Assembly (NCBI GenBank): GCA_028141225.1
Contig: JAOIPS010000006.1
Span: 1 to 58,186, forward strand
Length of the DNA: 58,186 bases
Reading direction: 5' to 3'
From: Prochlorococcus sp. AH-736-L23
GTDB taxonomy: Bacteria > Cyanobacteriota > Cyanobacteriia > PCC-6307 > Cyanobiaceae
Within the stretch, counting starts at the first letter, position 1. Every line of letters starts with the position of its first letter. The notes under the pieces were generated by a model, which searched no databases, had not been told where the DNA came from, and worked only from the letters and a program-made list of their open reading frames with translations. The position numbers and the translations under genes are program-made. Shown one piece after another: positions 1-10,713 of the stretch.

Positions 1-1
1 A

Positions 2-82
2 CTTTTAGCTTTAATTAGAGATACTTTTAGCCCACTTAATATTGCAAAAAGTGCAATTCAAAATATTATTTCTACAGTTTAG
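2..82 (+). CDS. C-terminal fragment of an unidentified protein
   Basis: The window opens inside a reading frame that gives about 26 residues and ends at a TAG at 80-82. The tail reads as an amphipathic helix (LNIAKSAIQNIISTV). There is too little sequence to assign a family. It runs in the same direction as the HTH membrane protein that follows after a 93-nt gap. Only the open frame and its stop support it as a real gene end. Confidence 0.4.
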   Translation, partial: LLALIRDTFSPLNIAKSAIQNIISTV

Positions 83-175
83 TTTTTATATCTAATAAAT
101 TTACCTATGAGTTTAATACATTTAAAAAGTTTTAAAAGTGAAAAGCATAAGGATTATTTGTTTTTGGAAAATTAA

Positions 176-670
176 ATGAATATTTTGAAAAATCTCTTTT
201 TATTCGACAAAAAATCTGAAAAAAATAAAATCCTTAGTCCTGGATTGGTTGACCAATATATAGAAATTGCAAAGTTAGTAAAAGAAGCAAGAATACAACA
301 AAACCTTACAATTCAAGAATTGTCATGCATTTCAAAAATTCCTGAACGAATAATAAACTCTATTGAAAATAATAATAAAAATATTAGGCCAGAGTATCCT
401 TTTATAAGATCTATATTAATTAAATTAGAGGAATGCTTAGTATTAAAAAAAAATACATTATTAAATTTAGCAGTTAAAGAAAGAAAAATTTTAAAGAATA
501 ATGGAAAGGCTTTTCTTTTCAGGAAATTCGATCTTGTCAATTCATGGCAAGGAAGTCTTTTCTATTTTTTTATACTAGTTCTAATTATATTTATACTAAA
601 GAGATACTTTATTTTAAATGTAAACATTATAGAGATTCAAAATATTGAAAATCAGATAGTTGATAAATAA
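176..670 (+). CDS. HTH-domain single-pass membrane protein, RodZ-like architecture
   Basis: A 164-residue protein. Residues about 32-86 form a helix-turn-helix of the XRE/HTH_25 type (LVKEARIQQNLTIQELS, then a recognition helix with ISKIPERIINSIE). A single strongly hydrophobic segment follows at about 126-142, and then a short tail. A cytoplasmic HTH followed by one membrane helix is the layout of RodZ, the cell-shape protein that links MreB to the envelope. This copy lacks the long periplasmic domain of full RodZ. The family call is an inference from layout, and a membrane-tethered regulator is the alternative. It ends 13 nt before the convergent malQ. Confidence 0.6.
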   Translation: MNILKNLFLFDKKSEKNKILSPGLVDQYIEIAKLVKEARIQQNLTIQELSCISKIPERIINSIENNNKNIRPEYPFIRSILIKLEECLVLKKNTLLNLAVKERKILKNNGKAFLFRKFDLVNSWQGSLFYFFILVLIIFILKRYFILNVNIIEIQNIENQIVDK

Positions 671-683
671 ATTTTAATAAATT

Positions 684-2204
684 TTACTCATGAGTTCTCC
701 CAAAATTATTTCCTAGCTCACTAAACATTCTTAGATTATCTTCTATTTCTTCTAAAGGACGATTTAACTTCCACTTCCAGTTATTTTTTGTGGTGCCAGG
801 TTTGTTTAATCTACTCGAATCGTCTAGAGATAATAGATCTTGTAAAGGGGCAACAAAGAGATTAGCATTTGTTTCCATGCCAATTTTTATTAAATGCCAA
901 GAAGGATTTTCTGAAAATTTATACTCATTTTTTATTCTTTCTTTTGATTCATAATCTAAATATTTCCACCATGAAACAGAAGTAGAGTTGTCGTGAGTAC
1001 CTGTATAAACAACCCAATTTACTCCTTCAATATTCTTAGGTAAATAAGGATTATCTTCATTGCCATCAAAAGCGAATTGTAATATTTTCATGCCAGGCAG
1101 GTCGAAATTTTTCCTTAATCTCTCTACATCAGGGGTTATTACTCCAAGATCCTCCGCGATAATTGGTAGAAAGTTATCCCCTAGATCCTTTTTTACTTTA
1201 TTTAAGAGTGTTTTACCTGGAGAATTTATCCATTTCCCAATAATTGCCGATTTAGAACTGCCATTAACTCTCCAGTAACCCGCTAAACCCCTGAAATGAT
1301 CAAATCTCAATATATCAACAAGTTCAAATTGTCTTTGAAATCTCTTTCTCCACCAATCGAAATTAGTCCTTTTATGTTTTGACCAAAAGTAAGTTGGGGT
1401 ACCCCATAATTGTCCTGTTGATGAAAAATAATCAGGTGGAACTCCACTTTGAAAGATTAAATCTCCATTTTTAAAAATTGAAAATAATGATTTATTACTC
1501 CATACGTCGGCGCTGTCTCTGGAGACATAAAATGGCAAATCTCCTATTAGCTTAATATTTCTTGATTTTGCAAAGTTTTTAATGACGCCCCATTGCTCAT
1601 CAAGATGCCACTGTATTAATTTTTTAATAAGTATCTCTTCACTTTTTTCCTTTATCCATGATTTTAAGAACTTGTTATTTTTTAATTTAAATTCTTGAGG
1701 CCATTCCCACCAAGGCAACATATTAAATTCCTCTCTGATAACAACAAATGTTGCATAATCTTCAACCCAAGAATTCCTACTGACCCATTTGTTAAAATTA
1801 ATTTTTCTTTCTTCAGATTGTGAACGCCAACCTTGCAAAAGGAGGTGACCTATTTTTTTTGTTAAGTCATCCGCAATATTAAAATCAAAATGATCTTTAT
1901 CTTGATTTGTTGGACCTAGATTTTCATTATTTAAAATGAAGATAAAACCTTTTTCAATTAAATTATCGATATCCAAAAACCATGGGTTTAGTGCAAAACT
2001 AGAGGGGGAACTATATGGAGAACCTGTAGAGTCTGTTGGAGTAAGAGGTAAAAATTGCCAGTATTCAATTCCATGCTTATGAAGTTTTTTTATCCATTCT
2101 TTAGCTCCTCTACCAAAAGTTCCACAGACTCTTCCTCCTGGTATACATGTTGGATGCATAAGTATGCCTGATGATTTTCTTGCAATAATTGACTTTAAAG
2201 GCAT
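684..2204 (-). CDS. malQ: 4-alpha-glucanotransferase (amylomaltase)
   Basis: A 506-residue GH77 enzyme that transfers alpha-1,4-glucan segments between malto-oligosaccharides, working in glycogen breakdown. The family's catalytic residues are all visible: nucleophile Asp302 in ILRFDHFRG, acid/base Glu351 in IIAEDLGVI, and transition-state stabiliser Asp405 in TGTHDNST. Length is normal for bacterial MalQ. The start at Met-Pro-Leu-Lys is the only sensible Met upstream of the conserved N-terminal GILMHPTCIPG motif. It diverges from prs across a 245-nt gap. In cyanobacteria it acts with glycogen phosphorylase and debranching enzyme to feed the night-time oxidative pentose phosphate pathway, whose first genes lie about 6 kb away. 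Confidence 0.95.
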   Translation of the reverse strand: MPLKSIIARKSSGILMHPTCIPGGRVCGTFGRGAKEWIKKLHKHGIEYWQFLPLTPTDSTGSPYSSPSSFALNPWFLDIDNLIEKGFIFILNNENLGPTNQDKDHFDFNIADDLTKKIGHLLLQGWRSQSEERKINFNKWVSRNSWVEDYATFVVIREEFNMLPWWEWPQEFKLKNNKFLKSWIKEKSEEILIKKLIQWHLDEQWGVIKNFAKSRNIKLIGDLPFYVSRDSADVWSNKSLFSIFKNGDLIFQSGVPPDYFSSTGQLWGTPTYFWSKHKRTNFDWWRKRFQRQFELVDILRFDHFRGLAGYWRVNGSSKSAIIGKWINSPGKTLLNKVKKDLGDNFLPIIAEDLGVITPDVERLRKNFDLPGMKILQFAFDGNEDNPYLPKNIEGVNWVVYTGTHDNSTSVSWWKYLDYESKERIKNEYKFSENPSWHLIKIGMETNANLFVAPLQDLLSLDDSSRLNKPGTTKNNWKWKLNRPLEEIEDNLRMFSELGNNFGRTHE

Positions 2205-2449
2205 GTTTTAAATATATTTTGTTCCTTTACACTTAACGTGTTTTTAATTCTCTAAATTCAACCATATACAAATTTTTTTTAATTGACAAATATCATTCTT
2301 GATTTTTTAAGTCTAAATAAATAAATATAATTTTTAATCAACAATTTTTTGCTTAATTGGATGTGACTTTTGAAAACATCTATTTATTATCTTTTGCGAA
2401 ATTCACATAAACGACTACGATAAGGATATAGTTTTATGGTGCAAATTTC

Positions 2450-3445
2450 GTGACAAGTTTTATCACGGCAATGCAGAGTAAAGAATCTAACTTTAATCTT
2501 TCTAATAGTAGATTAAGGTTAGTAAGTGGGACAACAAATCCTAAATTAGCTGAAGAAATTGCATCATACTTAGGGATTGAAAATGTACCTTTAATATCTA
2601 AAAGATTTGCAGATGGAGAACTTTATGTCCAGATTCAGCAATCTATTAGAGGTTGTGATGTATTCCTCATACAACCTACATGCGCTCCTGTAAACGATAG
2701 TTTAATGGAGCTTATGATTATGGTTGACGCTTGCAAGAGAGCTTCTGCAAGACAAATAACGGCTGTTATCCCCTATTTTGGATATGCAAGGGCAGATAGA
2801 AAAACCTCTGGAAGAGAGTCTATAACTGCAAAACTAACTGCCAATTTACTTGAGAAATCAGGAGTTGATAGAGTTCTTGCTATGGACTTACACTCGGCTC
2901 AAATACAAGGTTATTTTGATATACCATGCGATCATATTTATGGCTCACCTGTATTAATTGATTATCTAGAAACTTTAGATTTAGAAGAAATAGTTGTAGT
3001 CTCCCCTGATGTAGGAGGAGTGGCGAGAGCTAGAGCATTTGCAAAATTAATGAAGGATGCTCCGTTGGCTATCATTGATAAAAGGAGATCTGCGCACAAT
3101 ATCGCTGAAAGTCTAACGGTTATTGGTGAAGTCAAAGGTAAAACGGCCATTCTTATAGATGACATGATTGACACGGGAGGTACGATTTGTTCTGGTGCTC
3201 ATTTACTAAAAAAAGAAGGAGCTAATAGAATATTTGCATGTGCCTCACATGCTGTATTTTCCCCTCCTTCTTATGAAAGATTAAGTACTAAGAATCTTTT
3301 CGAACAGGTTATTGTGACTAACAGCATACCAGTTATACATAAAGATAATTTCCCACAGTTAAAAGTACTTTCTGTCGCAAATATGTTGGGGGAAGCTATT
3401 TGGAGAATTCACGAAGAAAGTTCCGTTAGTTCAATGTTTAGATAA
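2450..3445 (+). CDS. prs: Ribose-phosphate pyrophosphokinase (PRPP synthase)
   Basis: Makes PRPP from ribose 5-phosphate and ATP for purine, pyrimidine, histidine, tryptophan and NAD synthesis. The 331-residue protein has both halves of the class I fold. It carries the FADGELYVQI segment, YARADRK near 112-118 (ATP loop), MDLHSAQIQGYFDIP, and the PRPP-binding loop DDMIDTGGT at 237-245. The start is a GTG at 2450. I prefer it to the ATG at 2471 because cyanobacterial Prs proteins typically begin MTSF followed by a short polar stretch, which this start reproduces. It stands alone, with a convergent small gene downstream. Confidence 0.96.
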   Translation: MTSFITAMQSKESNFNLSNSRLRLVSGTTNPKLAEEIASYLGIENVPLISKRFADGELYVQIQQSIRGCDVFLIQPTCAPVNDSLMELMIMVDACKRASARQITAVIPYFGYARADRKTSGRESITAKLTANLLEKSGVDRVLAMDLHSAQIQGYFDIPCDHIYGSPVLIDYLETLDLEEIVVVSPDVGGVARARAFAKLMKDAPLAIIDKRRSAHNIAESLTVIGEVKGKTAILIDDMIDTGGTICSGAHLLKKEGANRIFACASHAVFSPPSYERLSTKNLFEQVIVTNSIPVIHKDNFPQLKVLSVANMLGEAIWRIHEESSVSSMFR

Positions 3446-3460
3446 AAGGAGTTGTTTATT

Positions 3461-3892
3461 TTACAATCCTTGTAATTTCTTGAGTCTCTCAGTTTCAATC
3501 TTAAATTGGGTTTCGATTTTTTCAGGAACGTTATCCGGACAGACTTGAAGAGCAGATTCAACTAATTGCAGAGATGCAATAAATTGTAATTGCTTTATAT
3601 CAACTTTTTGTTCTTTCTTTCTTTCTATTATTTTTCCTCCATGTTTTTGTGAAACTACTGATGCGAAAGTTGATGAAGCAACGTTTAAAGTTTTTGGGAA
3701 ATCTAAATCAAATCCTTTTCTTGTCGCATTACATAGAAATGAAACTCCCATACCATGATATAAATCTAAATCATTTTTGTTGGCAGGTGAATTTTTAATA
3801 TTTGCACTTGCATTATTAACTTTATTTATATCAAACAAAAAAAATGAAAAAATTAAAGAAATTAAAAAAACTCTTGATATTTTAAAACCCAT
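3461..3892 (-). CDS. Conserved secreted protein of unknown function
   Basis: I place the start at an internal Met (3892) because it gives a standard signal peptide: MGFKISRVF, then a hydrophobic core, then a likely cleavage site after NNASA. The frame stays open to an upstream Met at 3928. The mature part has two cysteines (FLCNATRKGFDL and LQVCPDN) that could form a disulfide, a helical middle segment (IKQLQFIASLQLVESAL), and a Lys/Glu-rich C-terminus. I do not recognise the family. It is convergent with prs (15 nt apart) and reads in the same direction as the next gene up, 34 nt away. Confidence 0.6.
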   Translation of the reverse strand: MGFKISRVFLISLIFSFFLFDINKVNNASANIKNSPANKNDLDLYHGMGVSFLCNATRKGFDLDFPKTLNVASSTFASVVSQKHGGKIIERKKEQKVDIKQLQFIASLQLVESALQVCPDNVPEKIETQFKIETERLKKLQGL

Positions 3893-3962
3893 ATTTGATT
3901 TATTAATTATTAATATTAAAGATAACATTTTTTAATTTTTAAACTTAACCTAAATTTAGAAT

Positions 3963-4502
3963 TTATTTAATAATTTTAATTTCGTGATGATTCTCAACTA
4001 TTTTTAGTTTATTTTTTTTCCATGAATATATAACCCTAAATCTATAACTATCAGAATCTACAAGCCTTGTATGTTCTAAAATGTACCAATCTTTGTAAGA
4101 AGATTCAAAAATCATTTCGTGTTCGTCGACTTGCTTAATATTTGAAATCCCTTCATCATCACTTAAATAAAAATTTCCCCTCATAAGTTGATGGCCTTTT
4201 AAAAATGCAAGCATTTCTCCACGTTCTTTATATTGGGGATTTTCTTCAAAGAAATTATATTTTTTTTCTGGGTACCAAGTAAATTTATAATGCGACTCCC
4301 ATTCGGATTTACTCTCGAGAGCTTGAATATTTATATTCATAATTAAATTATAAGTTTTTTGTGCTTCATCGAGAAAATATGTTCTATTAGATTTCCACAA
4401 TCCAATATTCCTTGAAAACCACCTTTTTAAATTACTATTTAAATTGATTTCTGGAGGATTTTCACCAAAATGAAAATTTTTTTTTGGATTAATAGCAACC
4501 AT
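3963..4502 (-). CDS. CpeS/CpcS-like lipocalin-fold protein (tentative bilin lyase homologue)
   Basis: A 179-residue soluble protein, rich in aromatic and beta-prone residues. Motif stretches such as GLWKSNRTYF, WYPEKKYNFF, IFESSYKDWYILEHTRL and YSWKKNKLKIVE give an even spacing of strands. That is what one expects of the calycin-type barrel of the CpcS/CpeS phycobilin lyases. Prochlorococcus has no phycobilisomes but keeps a few phycoerythrin-related genes, so a lyase relative would be plausible. The assignment rests on my memory of the family pattern, not an alignment. No signal peptide or membrane segment is visible. Confidence 0.45.
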   Translation of the reverse strand: MVAINPKKNFHFGENPPEINLNSNLKRWFSRNIGLWKSNRTYFLDEAQKTYNLIMNINIQALESKSEWESHYKFTWYPEKKYNFFEENPQYKERGEMLAFLKGHQLMRGNFYLSDDEGISNIKQVDEHEMIFESSYKDWYILEHTRLVDSDSYRFRVIYSWKKNKLKIVENHHEIKIIK

Positions 4503-4608
4503 TTATAAAAAAGTCCTATTTATTTAATAGCCGATCTGTAAAATAAAAAAAAATATCTTAAGGTGTTTATAAGGATTAACAGCTTTTCAACACTTCAGAG
4601 GAATTCTT

Positions 4609-5727
4609 TTGAATGATAAAAAACATTTAAAATTAATACTTGTCGCAGCTAGAAATCAACTTTCTAGTAATGATATTAAGTCCCTAATAGCTTATTTGGA
4701 ATCAGATGATTGTGAATTTGAGATATCTCTTCAGATCTCTGAGCCAACAGAACAGCCAGAATTACTTGAATTACATAGATTAGTCGCTATCCCTGCTCTT
4801 ATAAAGGTTTCCCCAGCTCCAAAGCAAATATTTGCCGGAAGTAATATTTTCTCTCAGTTGCAAAAATGGTTGCCAAGGTGGACACAAGAAGGCTTAACAA
4901 AAAATCTTGGAATTAATTTGCAACCATCCAAAATTGATTCAATAAGAACTCAAAAAGAATTTCTATTGGAAGACGAACTTCTTGTTTTAAGACAGGAAAA
5001 TGAGACATTAACAAAAAGAATAGAATCTCAGGAAAGATTATTAAGAATGGTCGCGCATGAATTAAGAACCCCTTTAACTGCTGCAACGTTGGCTGTTCAA
5101 AGTCAAAAACTCGGACAAATAGATATTTCAAAATTGCAGGAGGTAATTAAAAGACGTCTTGAAGAGATCGAACTCTTATCTCAGGATCTTTTAGAGGTTG
5201 GAACAACTAAATGGGAAGCATTATTTAATCCTCAGAAAATTGATTTAGGTAATATTAGTGCTGAAGTAATACTCGAATTAGAAAAATTCTGGAGATTAAG
5301 GAATATTGAAATTGATACTGATATCCCATCTGATCTGCCAAGTGTATTTGCAGATCAAAGAAGAATGAGACAAGTTTTTCTAAATTTAATTGAAAATGCT
5401 ATTAAATTTTCTAAAGACTCTGGATCTATAAAAATCACTATGATTCATAAGACAAATCAATGGGTAGAAATAACAATTTGTGACAAAGGTGCTGGCATTC
5501 CTTTGAGCGAACAAAAAAGAATTTTTCTTGATAGGGTCAGGCTTCCCCAGACTTCTGAAGGAACTTCAGGATTTGGCATAGGGTTATCAGTCTGTAGGAG
5601 AATAGTACAAGTCCATGGAGGAAGAATATGGGTTGTATCTGAAATTGGTGAAGGTTCCTGTTTTCATTTCACAGTTCCTGTGTGGCAAGGACAAAACAAA
5701 GAGCAACAATACTTGACGAAAGGCTAG
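4609..5727 (+). CDS. sasA: Circadian output histidine kinase SasA
   Basis: A 372-residue sensor kinase that couples the KaiC oscillator to the response regulator RpaA. Residues about 5-95 are a thioredoxin-like KaiB-type sensing domain, with [17 protein letters not shown] typical of this fold. A coiled coil spans about 115-140. The phospho-acceptor is His150 in [13 protein letters not shown], and the HATPase domain shows [17 protein letters not shown] and [13 protein letters not shown]. Translation starts at TTG 4609: it has a good GAGG Shine-Dalgarno seven bases upstream, and the nearby ATG at 4613 is out of frame. The first acceptor residue and kinase boxes are intact. The stop codon lies in a perfect 12-nt palindrome (5718-5729). 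Confidence 0.96.
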   Translation: MNDKKHLKLILVAARNQLSSNDIKSLIAYLESDDCEFEISLQISEPTEQPELLELHRLVAIPALIKVSPAPKQIFAGSNIFSQLQKWLPRWTQEGLTKNLGINLQPSKIDSIRTQKEFLLEDELLVLRQENETLTKRIESQERLLRMVAHELRTPLTAATLAVQSQKLGQIDISKLQEVIKRRLEEIELLSQDLLEVGTTKWEALFNPQKIDLGNISAEVILELEKFWRLRNIEIDTDIPSDLPSVFADQRRMRQVFLNLIENAIKFSKDSGSIKITMIHKTNQWVEITICDKGAGIPLSEQKRIFLDRVRLPQTSEGTSGFGIGLSVCRRIVQVHGGRIWVVSEIGEGSCFHFTVPVWQGQNKEQQYLTKG

Positions 5728-5768
5728 CCTTACTCTTAGTTTTTAATAAGCTGTTCTGCTGATTTCCT

Positions 5769-5841
5769 GGCCCCATCGTCTAGAGGCCTAGGACACCTCC
5801 CTTTCACGGAGGCGACAGGGGTTCGAATCCCCTTGGGGCTA
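5769..5841 (+). tRNA. tRNA-Glu (anticodon UUC)
   Basis: A complete cloverleaf can be folded by eye. The acceptor stem GGCCCCA pairs with TGGGGCT (first pair G-U) and the discriminator A is at 5841. The anticodon stem CCTCC/GGAGG surrounds CTTTCAC, giving anticodon TTC at 5803-5805. The T arm AGGGG-TTCGAAT-CCCCT is perfect. CCA is not encoded. In cyanobacteria glutamyl-tRNA also feeds tetrapyrrole synthesis through glutamyl-tRNA reductase. It lies 41 nt after sasA and is followed directly by a convergent gene. Confidence 0.97.
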
Positions 5842-5858
5842 TTATTTAAAATTGCAAA

Positions 5859-6395
5859 CTAATTTTCTGATGATTTTGCTTGCTTGTCTACGGCAATCAG
5901 ATTTTCAGAAAGATCTTTTTTTAGTCTTTTCTCTATCATTCCTATTGGCATCCACTGACAACCTTGAACAGTTAGATCATAGACTAATGAATTTTTTGAA
6001 GTATTTTTAATATTCTGAATTTTCCAACTACCTTCAAATTTTCTAAAATCTCCTTTTATCAAATTGAATTTTAAAAGGCCAAGCTCCTTGTCTTCGAATA
6101 AATCGATAGTAACTTCTGCTGAAAATTTCATGCCAAGAAAATCTTGCGCCCCAACTTGTTTAAGGTGGACATTATTGTTTTTTTGATAGATTTTTTTGCT
6201 TGATAATAAATTTGGTATGTAAAGATTTAATCGATCATAATCTGTTAAAACACTCCACAAAGAATCTAAGCTTGCAGAAGTTGTAAGTTGAGCTGCAAGT
6301 CTTCTTGTTCCGCCAGAAAGTTTTTCCATCGTTTGCTCAATTGTCCTGTAGTCATTTTTTTTTGAATGATCTACTGATTCTTGAGGATTAATCAT
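5859..6395 (-). CDS. SRPBCC (START-like/polyketide cyclase) family protein
   Basis: A 178-residue soluble protein. Residues about 30-165 match the helix-grip fold: TTSASLDSLWSVLTDYDRLNLYIPNLLSSKKI is the typical opening (helix then DYD...LPNL), followed by alternating strands (VHLKQVGAQ, FSAEVTIDLFED, LLKFNLIKGDFRKFEGSW) and a long C-terminal amphipathic helix (GMIEKRLKKDLSENLIAVDKQA). These proteins bind hydrophobic ligands, and cyanobacterial members are sometimes linked to pigments or lipids, but nothing here shows the ligand. It diverges from petH across 183 nt. Confidence 0.75.
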   Translation of the reverse strand: MINPQESVDHSKKNDYRTIEQTMEKLSGGTRRLAAQLTTSASLDSLWSVLTDYDRLNLYIPNLLSSKKIYQKNNNVHLKQVGAQDFLGMKFSAEVTIDLFEDKELGLLKFNLIKGDFRKFEGSWKIQNIKNTSKNSLVYDLTVQGCQWMPIGMIEKRLKKDLSENLIAVDKQAKSSEN

Positions 6396-6569
6396 AAATG
6401 AATTTTTTAAATAGATAAAAAATTTATTTCTGTGTAACTATACAGATAAAAACAATAAATACTGAAAAATAAAAATAATTTCTTTAATATATTCCGATCT
6501 CAAAACGTAACCATTTTTGTGAAATCACTACAAATTAAACTACAAATTGATAATCTCATATATAAATAA

Positions 6570-7772
<1,203 letters not shown>

Positions 7773-7882
7773 ATTTTTGATATTTATATTTAAGTTTCAC
7801 CTACTAAATACTTTTTGGTTTAGACACAATATGTAGCTAATATCTTAAAAAAAGAGGATTTTAAATAAAGAATACTAAAAAT

Positions 7883-9406
7883 ATGCCTTCAACTTTAAGT
7901 AATCCTCTAAGATTAGGTTTACGGCAGGAAAGAGTTATATCTCCACAATGCTTAGTCATATTTGGTGCTAGTGGAGACCTTACTCATAGAAAATTAATAC
8001 CAGCCTTATTTGAACTCTATTTGCAAAGAAGAATTCCTAGTGAATTTGGAGTTGTTGGTTGTGCGAGAAGACCTTGGACTGACAATGAGTTTAGAGAAAA
8101 GATGAAAGTAAAGCTATCAAGTCAAATATCTGGTAAAGAAAAAGAGTGGGAACAATTTTCTAATTATCTTTTCTATGAACCAGTTGACTTACAACAAAGT
8201 GATCATGTGGTAAGGCTTTCTAGAAGATTAAATGAAATTGATAAAACACAAGCTACTCATGGGAATAGAACATTTTATTTATCAGTATCTCCAAATTTCT
8301 ATGCAAGTGGATGTAAAGCTCTTAAAGCGGCTGGCCTTTTAGATGACCCTAAAAAAAGTCGTTTAGTGATTGAAAAACCTTTTGGAAGAGATTATTCAAG
8401 TGCAAAAAAATTGAATAAGATCGTTCAAAGTTGCGCTGAAGAAAGTCAGATTTATAGGATTGATCATTATTTAGGTAAAGAGACAGTTCAGAATATTCTT
8501 GTTTTAAGGTTTGCTAACACTATTTTTGAACCAATCTGGAACAGAAATTATATATCAAGTGTTCAAATTACTTCATCTGAAACAGTGGGTGTTGAAGATA
8601 GAGCAGGTTATTACGAAAGCTCAGGTGCTCTAAGGGATATGCTACAAAATCATATGACTCAAATGCTTGCAGTTACCGCTATGGAACCTCCTGGAAAGTT
8701 TGAACCAGAAGCAATAAGAAATGAAAAAGCTAAGGTTCTTCAAGCTTCAAAACTTGCTGACGAAAATGAACCGTGGAATTGTTGCATAAGAGGTCAATAT
8801 GGAGAGGGAGGAAATATTTCAAATCGACTCAAAGGATATAGGCAAGAAGATGGTGTTAATTGTAATAGCACAACAGAAACTTATATTGCGACAAAAGTTT
8901 TCGTTGATAACTGGCGTTGGCAAGGGGTTCCTTTTTATTTGAGAACAGGTAAAAGACTACCTAAAAGACTTGGAGAAATAGTCTTGACTTTTAAAGACGT
9001 TCCTGTTCATTTATTTGAATCTACAATAATAAATCCTGCCCCAAATCAACTTATCCTTAGAATTCAGCCAAATGAAGGTGCTACTTTCAAATTTGAGGTA
9101 AAATCTCCTGGTTCTGGAATGAAATCAAGACCTGTTGAGATGGAATTTTCTTATGATGAATCATTTGGTGAACCCTCAGATGAAGGCTATGTAAGATTAT
9201 TAGCTGATGCAATGCTTTCTGACCCAACCTTATTTACTCGAAGTGATGAAGTAGAGGCAGCCTGGAAACTTTATACGCCATTAATAGAATTGATGGATAA
9301 TTCTCCTTGGAAGTTACCTATTCATAATTATGAATCCATGACGTGGGGACCTCCTGAGTCTGATCAATTAATTTCAAAAGATAATATTTTCTGGCGTAGA
9401 CCTTAA
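7883..9406 (+). CDS. zwf: Glucose-6-phosphate 1-dehydrogenase
   Basis: First enzyme of the oxidative pentose phosphate pathway, making NADPH and 6-phosphogluconolactone. The 507-residue protein has the NADP-binding loop FGASGDLTHRKLIPAL, the EKPFGRD segment, and the active-site signature RIDHYLGKETVQN with its catalytic His. Length is typical. It starts the tight run zwf-opcA-cobB, with only 2 nt before the opcA ATG, so co-transcription is nearly certain. Candidate -10 sequence TAATAT lies near 7838. In cyanobacteria zwf-opcA is night-expressed and clock-controlled through RpaA. That is family knowledge, and no operator was identified here. Confidence 0.97.
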   Translation: MPSTLSNPLRLGLRQERVISPQCLVIFGASGDLTHRKLIPALFELYLQRRIPSEFGVVGCARRPWTDNEFREKMKVKLSSQISGKEKEWEQFSNYLFYEPVDLQQSDHVVRLSRRLNEIDKTQATHGNRTFYLSVSPNFYASGCKALKAAGLLDDPKKSRLVIEKPFGRDYSSAKKLNKIVQSCAEESQIYRIDHYLGKETVQNILVLRFANTIFEPIWNRNYISSVQITSSETVGVEDRAGYYESSGALRDMLQNHMTQMLAVTAMEPPGKFEPEAIRNEKAKVLQASKLADENEPWNCCIRGQYGEGGNISNRLKGYRQEDGVNCNSTTETYIATKVFVDNWRWQGVPFYLRTGKRLPKRLGEIVLTFKDVPVHLFESTIINPAPNQLILRIQPNEGATFKFEVKSPGSGMKSRPVEMEFSYDESFGEPSDEGYVRLLADAMLSDPTLFTRSDEVEAAWKLYTPLIELMDNSPWKLPIHNYESMTWGPPESDQLISKDNIFWRRP

Positions 9407-9408
9407 AA

Positions 9409-10710
9409 ATGAAACCTCAACTAACTCTCCAAACCCCCTTAGAGCTGCCTTATCAGGAAATTTCTAATTACCTCAATAAATTATGGATTTCAGAAGATAA
9501 AGATAATAGTGGCGCTAATACTTTTACATTAATGGTCTGGCAGCCTGCTTGGCTGGAACAATGTTTGGTTCAAAAAGGATTAGTAAATGGACCAATTACA
9601 GGTAATTTAAGTCCAGAGATAATTGAAGTTGCAAAAAAATTTATGTTAGATCAAGGACTTCCTATCACTACCTCTCTCAATAGTGAAGAATTATTGAATT
9701 TGTTGAAGGACAATTTATCTAATAAAGACTTTGAAGATTTTAGAGGACAATTTTTTGAATCATCAATAAGTACATTGAATCCAAGAAGATTAATAACTCT
9801 GGCGCCAACATTAAATAAAAATTCAGATATCAAAACTTTTGTATCAGCTTATTGTCCATTAAGTGATACACCATCTATGCAGCCTATATGTGGGGATTTA
9901 GTCGTTATTAGAGGGGACTCGGCCTCAATATCTAATAAAGGATTAAAAATAATTGATGAATTATCTATTGATGAATTGCCTTCATGGTTGTGGTGGAATG
10001 GAAGCTTAGATGAATCGCCTGAAATCTTCGAATATTTTACTAATTATGATCTAAGGTTGATAATTGATACTGCTCTTGGATCGCCTCAAAGATGTTTAAA
10101 AGTTTTAGATCAATTAGATAATTCAAATAAAGCTATTAATGATTTGAATTGGGTTAGATTGAAAAATTGGAGGGAATCATTGGCAATGATTTTTGATCCG
10201 CCTTCGAGGAGACCAATTTTAGATCATATTACTGATATTGACATTGATATCGCAGGAGATCATATGATTCAAGCTTTGTTTTTGATTGCATGGATTAGCG
10301 ATAAACTTGGTTGGTCTTTTCTAAGAGTTGAAAGGGATAGAGAATTAACAAAAATAGAGTTTGAAAGAATTAATGGCGAAATAATTTCTGCATCAATTAA
10401 TCCCTTATCTTTGGGAAATCCAAGTATTCATTCAGGACAAGTTATTGGATTGAGGCTGATTTCAAAAATTAGTGAGGTTCAAAAAAATAACACTTGTGTA
10501 ATACTTGGCTGTGAATCAGTGGAATGTATGAGACTTGAAGCAGGGGGAATGGCTAATATGGACTTAATAGAACAAGTTGTTCCAAATTCTTTTTCTACAT
10601 CAGAGTACGATGTTAGTAAATTATTGGGAAGTAGTAGAGGTAATACCAGTCCTCTTTTTGAAAATTCTATTAAAATAGCCCTTCAAATATTTAATGGTTT
10701 TAATAACTAA
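9409..10710 (+). CDS. opcA: Glucose-6-phosphate dehydrogenase assembly/activator protein OpcA
   Basis: A 433-residue protein conserved in cyanobacteria directly after zwf. It promotes the active oligomer of G6PDH and mediates its redox response. Recognisable stretches include the N-terminal PLELPYQEISNYLNKLW, the central LTLAP-type segment (ITLAPTLN), LPSWLWWNG, the WRESLAMIFDPP region and the C-terminal CEAVECMRLEAGGMANMDLIEQ-type segment (here CESVECMRLEAGG). The two C-terminal Cys are a plausible redox pair. It starts 2 nt after zwf and ends 3 nt before cobB. Confidence 0.94.
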   Translation: MKPQLTLQTPLELPYQEISNYLNKLWISEDKDNSGANTFTLMVWQPAWLEQCLVQKGLVNGPITGNLSPEIIEVAKKFMLDQGLPITTSLNSEELLNLLKDNLSNKDFEDFRGQFFESSISTLNPRRLITLAPTLNKNSDIKTFVSAYCPLSDTPSMQPICGDLVVIRGDSASISNKGLKIIDELSIDELPSWLWWNGSLDESPEIFEYFTNYDLRLIIDTALGSPQRCLKVLDQLDNSNKAINDLNWVRLKNWRESLAMIFDPPSRRPILDHITDIDIDIAGDHMIQALFLIAWISDKLGWSFLRVERDRELTKIEFERINGEIISASINPLSLGNPSIHSGQVIGLRLISKISEVQKNNTCVILGCESVECMRLEAGGMANMDLIEQVVPNSFSTSEYDVSKLLGSSRGNTSPLFENSIKIALQIFNGFNN

Positions 10711-10713
10711 TAG

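Noticed and set aside
5718..5729. Perfect 12-nt palindrome at the sasA stop, AAGGCTAGCCTT
   Set aside because: No T run directly follows, so it is a poor terminator, and such a short palindrome can arise by chance.
5769..5841. tRNA-Glu as a possible phage or island attachment site
   Set aside because: No integrase or direct repeat of the tRNA 3' end was seen, and the flanks are core genes.
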